DNA from: an uncultured Faecalibacterium sp.
GTDB lineage: Bacteria > Bacillota > Clostridia > Oscillospirales > Ruminococcaceae
Assembly (NCBI GenBank): GCA_900540455.1
Contig: UQGD01000021.1
Location: forward strand, 1-41,865
Direction of reading: 5' to 3'
DNA length: 41,865 nt
In this document: positions 1-8,678 of the stretch, piece by piece
Position numbering within the stretch: position 1 is the stretch's first letter
Layout of the letters: every line of letters starts with the position of its first letter
Notes under the pieces: model-generated
What the model was told of the DNA's origin: nothing
The model's database searches: none
The model's input: only the letters and a program-made list of their open reading frames with translations
Made by a program: the position numbers and the translations under genes

Positions 1-53
1 AATTGCACAAAATCGTCAGTCGGCGGGCAATGGTTTCTTATTCGGAGGCAGCC

Positions 54-72
54 AAAGCACACCTGCTTTTTT
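54..72 (+). terminator. Weak terminator-like hairpin
   Basis: AAAGCA (54-59) pairs with TGCTTT (64-69) across CACC and is followed by three more T. The T-run suits transcription on the plus strand, so it may end a gene lying left of the window. The minus-strand gene ending at 93 would also run into it, but has no U-run there. The first 92 bases hold nothing else I can name. Confidence 0.35.
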
Positions 73-92
73 ATGGAAGGGAGATGAAAAGA

Positions 93-1958
93 TCAGAACT
101 TGAACAGATCCAGGATCTTCTGCCACAGACGGGTAAAGAAGTTGCCCTCCTGCTGAACTGCCTGCTCCTGGGCAGCAGCCTCCGGCTCCGGAGCAGTCTC
201 ACCGGTCTTGTACAGGAACTTCACCTGGGTGATCGCGCCTTCCGGCTTGCCCGCAAAGCTGTCGTACTCTGCCAAGCGGCTGTCCATTGCCTCCAGCACG
301 GTCTGCAAACGGGTGATCTGAGCTGTATCCAGCGAGCCGGTCAGCTTCGAGATGCCCTCATCATTGAACTGATTCAGTCCATCGTCCAGCTGATGGGTAC
401 CGCCGGACAGTGCATTGGCGCCCTCTGCCAGCTGCGATGCACCGGCAGACAGCTGCGCTGCGCCATCCTGTGCGGTATGAGCGCCCGCCGCAGCCTGCGC
501 CACACCGTCGGCGTACTGGTCCACGCTGGATACGAACACCTGCAGCTGCGACAGGCTGTCCTTCAGGGCACGGACACTGGCGATGTCCTCGCTGTTGGCC
601 ACCTGATAGGTCAGCTCCTCATGGATGGTCTGCTGGGCGGCGGGGTCGGTGGTCATGGACACCAGGCCGCAGAGCATGGAGGGGTCGTAGTTCTGCATCA
701 GCAGCAGCGCCGCCGGCAGGTCATGGCTGGTCTTGGTCGCAGCCAGGTACAAAGCCAGATCCAGCTGGCTGGACTTGAAGTTAGGGGCTTGCTCCCAGAT
801 GGTGCGCACCATCTTTTTACGCCCAGCCGCCAGGGTATGCTCCCCCATCTCCAGCACATGGTCAATGACCGAAGCGTAGTTCTCCCAGGTCATGGGCTGG
901 TCGATCAGGCCGCCCTCCATCAGGGTGGAGTTGGCCGAGTTCAGCACGCCGTCCGCCACCTGGCGGGCACCGGCTTTCAGTGCGTCGTTGTTGGAAGTCA
1001 GGGTATCCAGGCCGCCGGTCAGCTGGCCCAGGCCGCCATTCAGCTGGGCAGCGCCCTCGTTCAAAGCGTTGGCACCGGCGGCCAGCTGGGCAGCGCCGTC
1101 CACCAGCTGGGATGCGCCATCCAGCAGCTGATCCATTGCGCTGTTGAGCTGCTGGATGCCGTCGGTCAGCTCTGTGATGCTGCCAAAGTCAAAGGTCCCC
1201 TCCTCCAGGGCATCTGCACTGGCGGCGCAGGCCACCAGCACGTTGGGGGCGGTCAGGTTGGTCACGTCTGCTTCCAGGGTGACGGAGTCCTGCAAATAAT
1301 CGTTCAGGCTGTCCATATCGGCGGGCAGCAGGCCATCCAGGGCTGCTTTGACGCCCGGCAGCGTGACAAATGCAGCCACCGAGTTTTTTGCAGCAGTCTC
1401 CAGCAGGCCATGCTCTGCCTGCAGGCCGGTAGCACCCTCGCCCAGGATAATGCCCACCGCTGCTACCAACGGGGTGACGATGGTGCGCTGCTGGCCATCC
1501 ACGGTCACGGTGCCGGTCTCGTGGTTTTCCAGCTGAACGGTGATGACCAAATGTCCGCTCTTGCCCAGCAGCTGCTCCAGCGGAGCCGTCTGGCCGTCCA
1601 GCGTGTAGGTGATCTGTGCCGAGACCGGCAGAGCACGGTCGGTATCGCCGGTATAATACACATCGGTGTCATCGGTCTCCCAGTAGAGGTTTTCCCCCTC
1701 CTGGGTAAAGGTGGCCTCGGTCTGGGTATTCTGGATATTTTTCAGGGTGCTGCGGTCGGTCGTCCCCCGCAGGCCCCCATCCCGGTGCAGATGCTCGCTG
1801 ATGGTGCGGCTGCGGATGCTGCCGTCTGCGTTCATCACTGCATACACCGTCTCCTCTTTGCGGAAAGAGTCCTCCGCAGCGGCAAAGGCAGGCAGAGCTG
1901 CGCTGGCTGCAATGGCCAGGGCCAGGGCTGCGCTGGCAAAACGAAGTGTTTTTTTCAT
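93..1958 (-). CDS. Secreted YhgE/Pip-like heptad-repeat protein
   Basis: 621 residues. An N-terminal signal peptide (lysine-rich start, hydrophobic core, AFA-type cleavage near residue 27) exports it. The middle and C-terminal parts carry runs of the QLxxGAxxLxxGAxxL repeat typical of YhgE/Pip and MMPL-associated proteins, which form long helical rods; two such blocks flank a non-repeat section. It ends with a short aromatic amphipathic stretch rather than the membrane segments of full YhgE proteins, so it is probably surface-tethered or free outside the membrane. The ribosome binding site AAGGAGTGA overlaps the end of the upstream MMPL gene and only 7 bases separate them, so the two are one operon and the protein probably works with the transporter. 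Family assignment is fairly sure; function in export, cell-surface lipid handling or phage adsorption is not shown. Confidence 0.8.
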   Translation of the reverse strand: MKKTLRFASAALALAIAASAALPAFAAAEDSFRKEETVYAVMNADGSIRSRTISEHLHRDGGLRGTTDRSTLKNIQNTQTEATFTQEGENLYWETDDTDVYYTGDTDRALPVSAQITYTLDGQTAPLEQLLGKSGHLVITVQLENHETGTVTVDGQQRTIVTPLVAAVGIILGEGATGLQAEHGLLETAAKNSVAAFVTLPGVKAALDGLLPADMDSLNDYLQDSVTLEADVTNLTAPNVLVACAASADALEEGTFDFGSITELTDGIQQLNSAMDQLLDGASQLVDGAAQLAAGANALNEGAAQLNGGLGQLTGGLDTLTSNNDALKAGARQVADGVLNSANSTLMEGGLIDQPMTWENYASVIDHVLEMGEHTLAAGRKKMVRTIWEQAPNFKSSQLDLALYLAATKTSHDLPAALLLMQNYDPSMLCGLVSMTTDPAAQQTIHEELTYQVANSEDIASVRALKDSLSQLQVFVSSVDQYADGVAQAAAGAHTAQDGAAQLSAGASQLAEGANALSGGTHQLDDGLNQFNDEGISKLTGSLDTAQITRLQTVLEAMDSRLAEYDSFAGKPEGAITQVKFLYKTGETAPEPEAAAQEQAVQQEGNFFTRLWQKILDLFKF

Positions 1959-1965
1959 AGTTCTT

Positions 1966-4059
1966 TCACTCCTTGTTGGTTGCTTGGGTGGATTGGGGAA
2001 CCAGCCAGTGCAGGGTGGTGTGGCGGATCAGTGCGTCCAGCAGCTGCAAAACAGCGGGCAGCACCACCAGGATCACAGCCATGCTGACCAGTGCGCCGCG
2101 GGAGATCAGCAGGCAGATGCTGCGCAGCAGCTCCATCCGGCTGATGACCGCCACACCAGCGGTGGCGGCAAAGAAGGTCAGGCCGCTGGTCAGGATGCTT
2201 TGGCTGCAATGCTCCAGCGCCTGCTGTGCAGACTCCCGGGGGGTGCGGCCATAGCTGCGCTCCTCGTGGTAACGGGTGGTCATCAGGATCGAGTAGTCCA
2301 CCGTAGCGCCCAGCTGGATGGTGCCAATCACGATGCTGGCAATGAAGGGCAGCGGGTTCCCGGTAAAGTACGGGATGCCCATATTGATGGCGATGGCCGC
2401 CTCAATGCTGGCGACCAGCAGCACCGGGATGGACAGGCTGCGGAAGGAGATCAGGATAATGACCAGCACCGCCAGGATGGACCAGACGTTGACGTTTGCA
2501 AAGTCCACATCGGCCACCTGGATCAGGTCATTGGTCATGGCGCCCTCGCCGGTGATCACTGCATCGGGGTCTGCTGCTTTGATCAGACTGTTCAGCTGAT
2601 CCAGCTGGGTATCAATAGCTGCCGTGCCGGTCTTATAGGAGCTGTTTGCCAAAATCAGCTTGTAGCCGCCAGCCTGCACCAGCTGCAGCACGTCCTCCGG
2701 CAGCAGCTGGGTATCAAAGCCCGGCCCGGTAATGGCGTCCAGGCTCACCACCTGGGTGATGCCCTCCACCTGGTCGATGTCATCGCACAGGTCCGAGACC
2801 TTGGCGGCGCTCAGCGTCTCCGGCACCAGGATGAAGTGAGAGGTGGTCATACCAAAATCCTCTCCCAGTTTGTTGGTGCCCACGATGCCGGTCAGGTCCT
2901 GAGGTAGCGAGTCGAACAGGGTGTAGTACACCTCTGCCTTGCTCTGCGCCAGGGTAAAGGGAATCACGATGGCGATAAACACCGCCAGGATCGGCCCGGG
3001 ATGGCGGGAAACAAAGTGGCTCAGCCGGGTCAGCTTGGGGATCACGGTGCGGTGTTTGTATTTCTCCACCGCCTTATCAAAGAACAGGATCAGGGAGGGC
3101 AGGATGACCACCGTGCAGATCACGCCCAGCGCCACGCCCTTGGCCATTACCAGGCCGATGTCCCGGCCCAGGGTCAACCGCATAGCGCACAGCGCCAGGA
3201 AGCCGGCAATGGTGGTCAGACTGGATGCGGCAATGGAGGTCATGGTCTTGCAGATGGCGGAGACCATTGCCTCCTCGTTGGAGCTGCGCAGCTCCTTTTC
3301 TTCCTGGTAGCGATGCAGCAGGAAGATGGAGAAGTCCATGGTCACGCCCAGCTGCAGCACCGTGGCCAGCGCCTCGGTAATGTAGCTGATCTGCCCCAAA
3401 AAGATGTTGGTACCAAAGTTGTACGCAATGGGGAACAGAAGTCCGATCATAAACAGCAGCGGCGTGACCGTGCTTTCCAGCGAGAGGAACAGGACCGCCA
3501 GGCTGGCACCCACTGCACATAAGATATACAGCGGCATCTCCTTATTGACCAGCGCCTTGGTGTCCTGCAGGATCACGCTCATGCCGCCAAAGAAGCAATC
3601 CTTGCGCAGCACCTTTTTGATCTGTGCCACGGCGTTCATGGTCTCCTCGCTGGCGCTGGAACCTTCAAACCGGACCAGCATCATGGTGGAGTCATTCTTG
3701 CCAAACAAAAACTGCTGTACGGAGGCCGGCAGCATCTCGGTGGGGATGCTGGGGTCGATCACATCGCTGAGCCAGAAAGCCTGCATGACGCCAGGCACCG
3801 CCTCGATGTCCTGTTTCATGGCCATCAGCTCCTGGGTGGGCAGGCCCTCCACCGTGATCATACCGGTGGAAGCCAGATGGAAATCATTTTCCAACGCGAT
3901 CTCGCCCACCATGGAGTCCAGCTCCGGCGGAAGATAGGTTAGGATGTCGTAATTGATGCGGGTCGCGACCGCGCCAAGTGCAGAAGGGATCAGCAGCAGG
4001 ACTGCCACTGTCAAAATCAGCTTGCGCAGGCGCACGATGCCCTGAGCGATCTTTTTCAT
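1966..4059 (-). CDS. MMPL-family RND transporter
   Basis: 697 residues with the RND/MMPL architecture: one N-terminal membrane helix (about 14-32), an extracytoplasmic domain, a block of five to six helices, a second helix and extracytoplasmic domain, and a last helix block near 530-680. The two halves repeat the family signature around QLGVTMDFSIFLLHRYQEE and QLGATVDYSILMTTRYHEE, containing the membrane aspartate of the proton relay. Such transporters use the proton gradient to move lipids, siderophores or drugs outward. It is the first gene of a two-gene operon with the YhgE-like protein and is transcribed divergently from a TetR regulator. Two matching dyads in the intergenic region suggest repression by that TetR protein. 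The substrate cannot be told from sequence. Confidence 0.9.
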   Translation of the reverse strand: MKKIAQGIVRLRKLILTVAVLLLIPSALGAVATRINYDILTYLPPELDSMVGEIALENDFHLASTGMITVEGLPTQELMAMKQDIEAVPGVMQAFWLSDVIDPSIPTEMLPASVQQFLFGKNDSTMMLVRFEGSSASEETMNAVAQIKKVLRKDCFFGGMSVILQDTKALVNKEMPLYILCAVGASLAVLFLSLESTVTPLLFMIGLLFPIAYNFGTNIFLGQISYITEALATVLQLGVTMDFSIFLLHRYQEEKELRSSNEEAMVSAICKTMTSIAASSLTTIAGFLALCAMRLTLGRDIGLVMAKGVALGVICTVVILPSLILFFDKAVEKYKHRTVIPKLTRLSHFVSRHPGPILAVFIAIVIPFTLAQSKAEVYYTLFDSLPQDLTGIVGTNKLGEDFGMTTSHFILVPETLSAAKVSDLCDDIDQVEGITQVVSLDAITGPGFDTQLLPEDVLQLVQAGGYKLILANSSYKTGTAAIDTQLDQLNSLIKAADPDAVITGEGAMTNDLIQVADVDFANVNVWSILAVLVIILISFRSLSIPVLLVASIEAAIAINMGIPYFTGNPLPFIASIVIGTIQLGATVDYSILMTTRYHEERSYGRTPRESAQQALEHCSQSILTSGLTFFAATAGVAVISRMELLRSICLLISRGALVSMAVILVVLPAVLQLLDALIRHTTLHWLVPQSTQATNKE

Positions 4060-4103
4060 GCAAACCCTCCAGTGTCAAAGTATCAGACTGGTTTTTGCCC
4101 CAA

Positions 4104-4122
4104 AACTGACCACAAGTCAGTT
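4104..4122. promoter_or_regulatory. TetR operator candidate 1
   Basis: Perfect inverted repeat AACTGAC-CACAA-GTCAGTT, 7-base arms and 5-base spacer. It lies just downstream of the -10 of the minus-strand MMPL promoter, where a bound repressor would block transcription. The core TGAC-N5-GTCA recurs at 4176-4188. Confidence 0.65.
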
Positions 4123-4138
4123 CTCTGGAACAAGGCTA

Positions 4139-4166
4139 ATTATAGCCCTGCCGCAGGGGAAGTCAA
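4139..4166 (-). promoter_or_regulatory. Promoter of the MMPL / YhgE-like operon
   Basis: On the minus strand TTGACT (4166-4161), a 16-base spacer and TATAAT (4144-4139) form a good sigma-A promoter. It is flanked on both sides by the TGAC-N5-GTCA dyads. Confidence 0.7.
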
Positions 4167-4175
4167 GGGAAAAGA

Positions 4176-4188
4176 TGACCAAAAGTCA
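4176..4188. promoter_or_regulatory. TetR operator candidate 2
   Basis: TGAC-CAAAA-GTCA repeats the core and the 5-base spacing of the dyad at 4104-4122. It lies upstream of the MMPL -35 and next to a weak plus-strand promoter for tetR (TATAAA at 4215-4220), so one repressor could control both directions. Confidence 0.6.
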
Positions 4189-4369
4189 GTTTTTTTATCA
4201 AAGCAAACGGATTGTATAAAACCCTCAGGTCATACTCTTGCGCCAGGGGCGATCCGCTGGTAGAATAATAAGCGCTGGTTCGCAGGAAGGGTCTGGCAGC
4301 AGCCAAACATCCTGTCGGCCAAAGATGATAAACGGGGGCAAAAGCGCCCCGGAAGGGAGGCCCGGACCC

Positions 4370-4960
4370 ATGGGTGCCGTGGAGGGCAAAAAACAGGAAA
4401 AGCGTCGCGCATTGATGCAGGCAGCATACGAGTTATTTTTGGAACGGGGGACAGACAAGACCAGCATTGAGCAGATCACCGGCCGGGCCAAGGTTGCCAA
4501 AGGGACCTTTTACCTGTATTTTGCGGATAAAGGGGTGCTGACCCAGGCTTTGCTGGGGCGGCTGAGCTATCAGCTGCTGCGGGACGCCTGTCTGACGCTG
4601 GAGCAGCAGCCCGGCGAGCGGGGCTATGCCGACAGCGTGATCTTTGTGATCGACCATATCATTGAACGGCTGCGGAAGGACACCCTGATGCTGCGTTTTT
4701 TGGGGCGCAGCTTTGCATGGCCTGCGCTGGAGCAGCTGGAAGCCGACGGCGAGGAAGCGCCCCTGCTGCACCGTGTGCTGGAAGTTACCATGAAAAGCCC
4801 GGAAATGGCGGGACGCACCGCGCGGGAAGCCTACCAGCGCATCACCGCCTTGGGCAGTATGTGTATGTCGGTGTGTTACACCTGCATCCTGGAAGGCAAG
4901 CCCGAGGAGCTGGACGAGATGAAACCGGTGCTGTACGACATCATCCGCCGCGGATTATAA
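4370..4960 (+). CDS. TetR/AcrR-family repressor
   Basis: 196 residues from the ATG at 4370, chosen because GGAAGGGAGG (4351-4360) sits nine bases ahead; longer in-frame starts would add an unconserved tail. The N-terminal helix-turn-helix is clear: a helix ending in LFLERG, then TSIEQITGRAKVAKGTFYLYFADK, the TetR signature. The C-terminal ligand domain is divergent, as usual. It is transcribed away from the MMPL operon, and the two TGAC-N5-GTCA dyads between them are the likely targets. Family knowledge says such regulators leave DNA when a ligand, often a transporter substrate, binds. Confidence in family is high; the regulatory link is inference from position and the repeated dyad. Confidence 0.9.
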   Translation: MGAVEGKKQEKRRALMQAAYELFLERGTDKTSIEQITGRAKVAKGTFYLYFADKGVLTQALLGRLSYQLLRDACLTLEQQPGERGYADSVIFVIDHIIERLRKDTLMLRFLGRSFAWPALEQLEADGEEAPLLHRVLEVTMKSPEMAGRTAREAYQRITALGSMCMSVCYTCILEGKPEELDEMKPVLYDIIRRGL

Positions 4961-5069
4961 CGGCGGCTACAGTGCGCCGCCGTCCCGTTTGGCGGCACCT
5001 GCTCCCGCCTGCTGTGCAGCCTTGGCAGCGTATGACCGGGAAAGGAGAAACTTTTTTTGCAAAAACCCC

Positions 5070-5098
5070 TTGCATTTGCACAAAGAATGTGGTATCCT
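5070..5098 (+). promoter_or_regulatory. Promoter of tRNA-Val
   Basis: TTGCAT (5070-5075), 17-base spacer, TATCCT (5093-5098), ending 21 bases before the mature tRNA 5' end. The preceding stretch 4961-5069 has a 7-base GC stem (CGGCGGC/GCCGCCG, 4961-4982) right after the tetR stop, without a T-run. Confidence 0.65.
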
Positions 5099-5119
5099 AT
5101 TCTGGTCAACACTGCATAT

Positions 5120-5195
5120 GGACGGTTAGCTCAGCTGGTAGAGCATCTGCTTGACGTGCAGGAGGTCATAGGTTCGAGTCCTATACCGTCCACCA
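5120..5195 (+). tRNA. tRNA-Val(GAC)
   Basis: Complete cloverleaf of 76 bases with encoded CCA. Acceptor GGACGGT (5120-5126) pairs with ACCGTCC (5185-5191); D stem GCTC/GAGC; anticodon stem TCTGC/GCAGG; T arm carries GGTTCGAGTCC. The anticodon loop TTGACGT gives GAC at 5153-5155, reading valine GUC/GUU codons. It has its own promoter and terminator, so it is a single-gene unit. Confidence 0.95.
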
Positions 5196-5198
5196 CAA

Positions 5199-5229
5199 AA
5201 ATCCCTGGACGATAGTCCGGGGATTTTTT
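5199..5229 (+). terminator. Terminator of tRNA-Val
   Basis: AATCCCTGGAC pairs with GTCCGGGGATT across GATA, followed by a T-run, 4 bases after the tRNA CCA end. Confidence 0.85.
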
Positions 5230-5241
5230 GCGTGGCGGGAT

Positions 5242-5760
5242 AGACGCTTTTTCCGATTTTGCCCCGGCTCCGATTTGAAAAAGTGATTACCGAAAGCGGC
5301 AGCAAGGCGGGAGAAACCCTCTCCGTCACGGCTTCGCCGTGCCACCTCTCCCGAAAGGGAGAGGCTTTGGCAAGGGCGTAAAGTTTACCGCTTATCGGCT
5401 GATTTCTTCTGCCGTTGACTAACGAGAACGAAACCTACCGGTTTTGCCAAGGGCGTCCCCTTCGGGGAAGCTGGCACAGCCGGCAGGCTGTGACTGAAGG
5501 GGTTCGTCCTGGGAGAAACCCCTTCCGTCATTTCGCTTTGCGAAATGCCACCTCCCCCGAAGGTGGAGGCTTTGGCAAGGACGGAAAGTTTACCGCTTAT
5601 CGGCTGACTTCTTCTGCCGTTGACCTATAAGGACGAAACTTTCCCTCTCTGCCAAGGGCTCCCCCTTCGGGGGAGCTGTCGAGCGCAGCGAGACTGAGAG
5701 GGTTTGTCCCGAAAGCCCCCCTCACGTAGGCGACTGAGAGGGTTCGTTCCGCCCCCTCTC
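5242..5760. repeat. Island of palindromic intergenic repeats
   Basis: Gene-free stretch built of modules. A 55-base unit at 5365-5419 recurs with a few changes at 5570-5624. Around these are strong short hairpins: CACGGC-TTC-GCCGTG (5327-5341), CCTCTCCC-GAAA-GGGAGAGG (5345-5364), a divergent version of the same pair at about 5530-5570, and GCTCCCCC-TTC-GGGGGAGC (5659-5677). The first part, 5242-5371, matches the right end of the window (41742-41865) almost base for base. No open frame here has a credible ribosome binding site or family. The arrangement suggests MITE- or REP-like elements nested in each other; whether they move or act in RNA is unknown. Confidence 0.8.
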
Positions 5761-5783
5761 CCGCAGGGCTGTCCTTTTAACGC

Positions 5784-5820
5784 ACAAAACCGCCCCGGGA
5801 GTATCCCGGGGCGGTTTTGT
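5784..5820 (-). terminator. Terminator of the lipase-like gene
   Basis: Perfect 17-base stem (5784-5800 with 5804-5820) with a GTA loop; the arms are GC-rich inside and A/T-rich at the base, so it can act in both directions. It starts 4 bases after the lipase stop codon. Confidence 0.85.
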
Positions 5821-5823
5821 CTT

Positions 5824-7398
5824 TTATTTCCGAGTCGTCGGCTCCAGTGCATGGGTGCTCACCGGATAATACTCCATTGCATTCAGATAAGATTCCGGGA
5901 AGTGCCACGCCACAGCCCCCATGATGAGGCCCACCTGGCGTTTCACCACGACCACCTCGATGAGGTTCTGGACCAGGGTCTGCGCCGTCTCTTTATCCAG
6001 GCCATAATGCAGGCCCACCGCCAGCAGCGGCCCAGCCAGCTGCTGCACCCGCACCGGCACGCCCTCGCCCACACGTTTCAGCAAAATGCGGCTCATGAGG
6101 TTCGCCAGCAGCACATCCTGCATCAGGTCCAGCAAGGGGACATCGGACATATTGCTCAGGCTGCGCAGGCGGCGGATGATCGCTTCGTTGCCCAGAATGG
6201 TCCCCAGACGCACCTCATCCTCCGAGAAGGTAAAGGTACATTGCAGCATATCCATCATCAGCGCCTGATAATTTTCAAAATAGCTCTGTTGGCCGCCCAC
6301 CTGCTGCGCCAAACCAATTTCCAGCGCATCGGTCTGCTCTGCCGTAGCCAGCGTGGAGACCTTCATCTTAATGGCGCCGGGCATTTCCTCTGCATGGGCA
6401 TCCAATGCCTGGCGTTCCTCCTCCCGCTGTGTTGCGGGCAGAAAACGGTCGTTTCCGTTGCGGTAGTAGCCCCAGCTGGAGGGCAGTATCCGGGCCACCA
6501 GATCTCCGCTGGCCACCAGATTATGGATGTTGCTTTCATCCCAGGTCGGTTTTACCTGGCCATCGGCCGTATGGTTGTGGTCAAAATCCGCCTTGAACTG
6601 TGCGGGAGAGCCTGCGGTCACCGCCGCCGGAGAAGCAAAGGTATACACATAGGTATTCTCCCGACGGATCTCCGGCAGACCTTCGGCCACCCGTGCGGCC
6701 AGAAGGTTTGCTATGGAACCGCCCCGGCTGAATCCGCCGATCCAGAGCTTGATCTCTCCCAACGGCTGCACCTGTGCTGCCTCTGCCAGGTACCCGCGCA
6801 GATTTTGGAACACCTCTTCTGCCGCATCCATCATACCGGCGTGTCCCTCACCGGAGCCTGTGCGCATATTTCCGGCCCACTCAGCGCCATAGCCGGCACC
6901 GCGCACCATCACCGCCACGATGGTCCGCACCGACCCATCCGGCTGGATCATCGTCTTTTGCGCCAGTGCATGCCCTGCCGTATCGTCCTTGTATTCGTTG
7001 GGGCTGCGGTCGTAATGGAAGAACCGCATATTATCAAACCCCAGGGTCTGGTATGCCGCCCGGATATTGTTCTCTCTGCCCTGGTCGCCATCCAGCCACA
7101 CCCGCTTGTCGCTGTCCAGGGTATTCGAGGACGCAATGGTCAGGCCCAGGGTAGCCAGGGCCAGTTCGTGGTCATATTCCGTCGCCGGGGCGTCAAACAA
7201 CTGATCCCCATAGCGGTAGTTATGGGGCAGATCCTCCATACTCAGGTCACTGCGGTACAGCATCGTATAGATGCCCTCTGGACAGGCACGCCCCACCTGG
7301 ACGACCGGGGGCGTCTGGGCAGCCTCAGCCCCCACAGGCAGACAAAGCCCCAGAACCATTGCCGCCGCCAACACCATACTGATCACTCGCTGTTTCAT
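5824..7398 (-). CDS. Secreted lipase-like alpha/beta hydrolase
   Basis: 524 residues from ATG at 7398, chosen over a longer start because AGGAGGTGT (7413-7405) lies six bases upstream and the protein then begins with a clean signal peptide (MKQR, hydrophobic stretch, GAEAA cleavage near residue 26). The nucleophile elbow GFSRG (residues 222-226, Ser224) in the context LWIGGFSRGGSIANLLA is typical of class 3 lipase / Mbeg1-like hydrolases, followed by a VYTFASPA strand. It probably cleaves an ester outside the cell; the substrate is unknown. It sits 61 bases downstream of a LysR regulator on the same strand with no good promoter in between, so the two are probably co-transcribed. Confidence 0.8.
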   Translation of the reverse strand: MKQRVISMVLAAAMVLGLCLPVGAEAAQTPPVVQVGRACPEGIYTMLYRSDLSMEDLPHNYRYGDQLFDAPATEYDHELALATLGLTIASSNTLDSDKRVWLDGDQGRENNIRAAYQTLGFDNMRFFHYDRSPNEYKDDTAGHALAQKTMIQPDGSVRTIVAVMVRGAGYGAEWAGNMRTGSGEGHAGMMDAAEEVFQNLRGYLAEAAQVQPLGEIKLWIGGFSRGGSIANLLAARVAEGLPEIRRENTYVYTFASPAAVTAGSPAQFKADFDHNHTADGQVKPTWDESNIHNLVASGDLVARILPSSWGYYRNGNDRFLPATQREEERQALDAHAEEMPGAIKMKVSTLATAEQTDALEIGLAQQVGGQQSYFENYQALMMDMLQCTFTFSEDEVRLGTILGNEAIIRRLRSLSNMSDVPLLDLMQDVLLANLMSRILLKRVGEGVPVRVQQLAGPLLAVGLHYGLDKETAQTLVQNLIEVVVVKRQVGLIMGAVAWHFPESYLNAMEYYPVSTHALEPTTRK

Positions 7399-7459
7399 TT
7401 GCGGACACCTCCTATGGATGGAACGATGCAAAAATATACTTTGCCGGCGCTCAAAGGGT

Positions 7460-8350
7460 TCAGCCTTCTTTGTGGCTGGTATAAGTTCTGCAATACTCCA
7501 CGATATGATGGAACATCTGCTCCACCGCCGGCGCCATCGCCCCCGGACGCTGAGACGTGATGCCCACCACGCGATTCTCCGCCGGGCTCAAGGGGTAGAT
7601 ATCCACCTCGCTGGTGCAGGTCTTGAGCAGCATCTCCGGCATAATAGAGATGCCCATACCCGCTTCCACCATTGCCAGGTTGGACAGATCGTCCAGCACA
7701 TGGCAGCGGCGCTCGGTGCTGATCTTATGCTTTTTGAGATACTGACGCATCTCCGCATCCGTAGCGTCCCCCTGGACTACAAAGTCCTGCCCGTTCATCA
7801 GCTCCGGGGTCATGATCCCATCCGGCGGGGCGGGCCATCCCTTGGGGGTGATGCAGCGCAGCGGCTCCGCAAACAGCTCCGTAAGGGCAAACTCCTCCCG
7901 GCAGCCAAAGGACAGGAACGCAATGTCGGTCTGGCCGTTGCGCAGCCAGTCTTTCATATCATCGTAGGTGCCCTGGTAGACCTCCACCTCGATCTGCGGG
8001 TACTGTGCCTTGAAGCTTTTCAGGATGCCGGGCAGCAAACAGGTGCATACCGAGTTGAAGGCCGCCACCTTCACCTTGCCTTTTTCCAGCCCATTCAGCC
8101 GGGCCACGCTTTGTTTCAGCGCCTCGTCACTATTCAGCACCGCCCGGATCGAGGGGTACAGAGAGGCCCCGTAACTGGTCATGGTAACGCCGGTCTTGCC
8201 CCTGTTGAACAGAGCAAACCCCAGCTCCTCCTCCATGACCGCAATGGCGTGGCTGATGGCCGAGGGGGTCAGGTGCAGCTGCTGCGCCGCCTTGTTAAAG
8301 CTGCCCTGCCGGGCCACCGCATCAAAGATCTCGTAAGAAAACAGGGTCAT
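7460..8350 (-). CDS. LysR-family transcriptional regulator
   Basis: 296 residues from ATG at 8350, with AAGGAGGT eight bases upstream; this fits the usual LysR length. The N-terminal winged helix-turn-helix is clear (FDAVARQGSFNKAAQQLHLTPSAISHAIAVMEEELGFALFNR) and the rest has the periplasmic-binding-protein fold, with alternating VKVAAFNSV... and IAFLSFG... strands. LysR proteins usually activate a neighbouring gene in response to a small molecule. Here the gene on the same strand downstream is the secreted lipase-like protein, and the gene behind it (TraX-like) is divergent, so either could be its target. Confidence 0.92.
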   Translation of the reverse strand: MTLFSYEIFDAVARQGSFNKAAQQLHLTPSAISHAIAVMEEELGFALFNRGKTGVTMTSYGASLYPSIRAVLNSDEALKQSVARLNGLEKGKVKVAAFNSVCTCLLPGILKSFKAQYPQIEVEVYQGTYDDMKDWLRNGQTDIAFLSFGCREEFALTELFAEPLRCITPKGWPAPPDGIMTPELMNGQDFVVQGDATDAEMRQYLKKHKISTERRCHVLDDLSNLAMVEAGMGISIMPEMLLKTCTSEVDIYPLSPAENRVVGITSQRPGAMAPAVEQMFHHIVEYCRTYTSHKEG

Positions 8351-8436
8351 CCCCCAAAACCTCCTTCCATAAATGGGAACGCATTTGCTGTGAATATTTT
8401 TCATCTTCTATATGAGAGAGTTGTATTTTCTTTTTG

Positions 8437-8466
8437 AGTTTACTATGCTCCACCCCCCTTTGTCAA
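8437..8466 (-). promoter_or_regulatory. Promoter of the LysR gene
   Basis: Minus strand TTGACA (8466-8461), 18-base spacer, TAAACT (8442-8437). Confidence 0.55.
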
Positions 8467-8542
8467 GCACTGTCCCACAAAAAAATTGCACACACGTAGT
8501 CACATTTTTCGGTATTTTTTCAAAATATAGACCGAATTATGG

Positions 8543-8548
8543 TATAAT
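8543..8548 (+). promoter_or_regulatory. -10 element for the TraX-like gene
   Basis: Perfect TATAAT; the -35 is poor (TTCAAA at 8519-8524, 18-base spacer). A leader of about 125 bases follows, with the hairpin CCCGTTT-GC-AAAACGGG near 8637-8652. Confidence 0.5.
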
Positions 8549-8678
8549 ACAGCCAAGCGCCTTCCCCCTCCGTCCAGGCCCGCCCTTGGCTGGTCTTTTC
8601 TGCTGCAGCTTCCCGCTGCGGGGGGCGCTTTCTGCCCCGTTTGCAAAACGGGAGATCCCTTTTGAAAAGGAGCCTTTT

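Noticed and set aside
3..2087. Plus-strand open frame of 694 codons
   Set aside because: Antisense to the YhgE-like gene, low-complexity glutamine/glycine/histidine composition, no ribosome binding site.
5365..5624. CRISPR-like spacing of repeats
   Set aside because: Only two copies of a 55-base unit with internal differences and unequal, hairpin-filled spacing; no cas gene in the window.
5704..7560. Plus-strand open frame of 618 codons
   Set aside because: Begins in the repeat island and runs antisense through the lipase-like gene, which has a signal peptide, GxSxG motif and good ribosome binding site.
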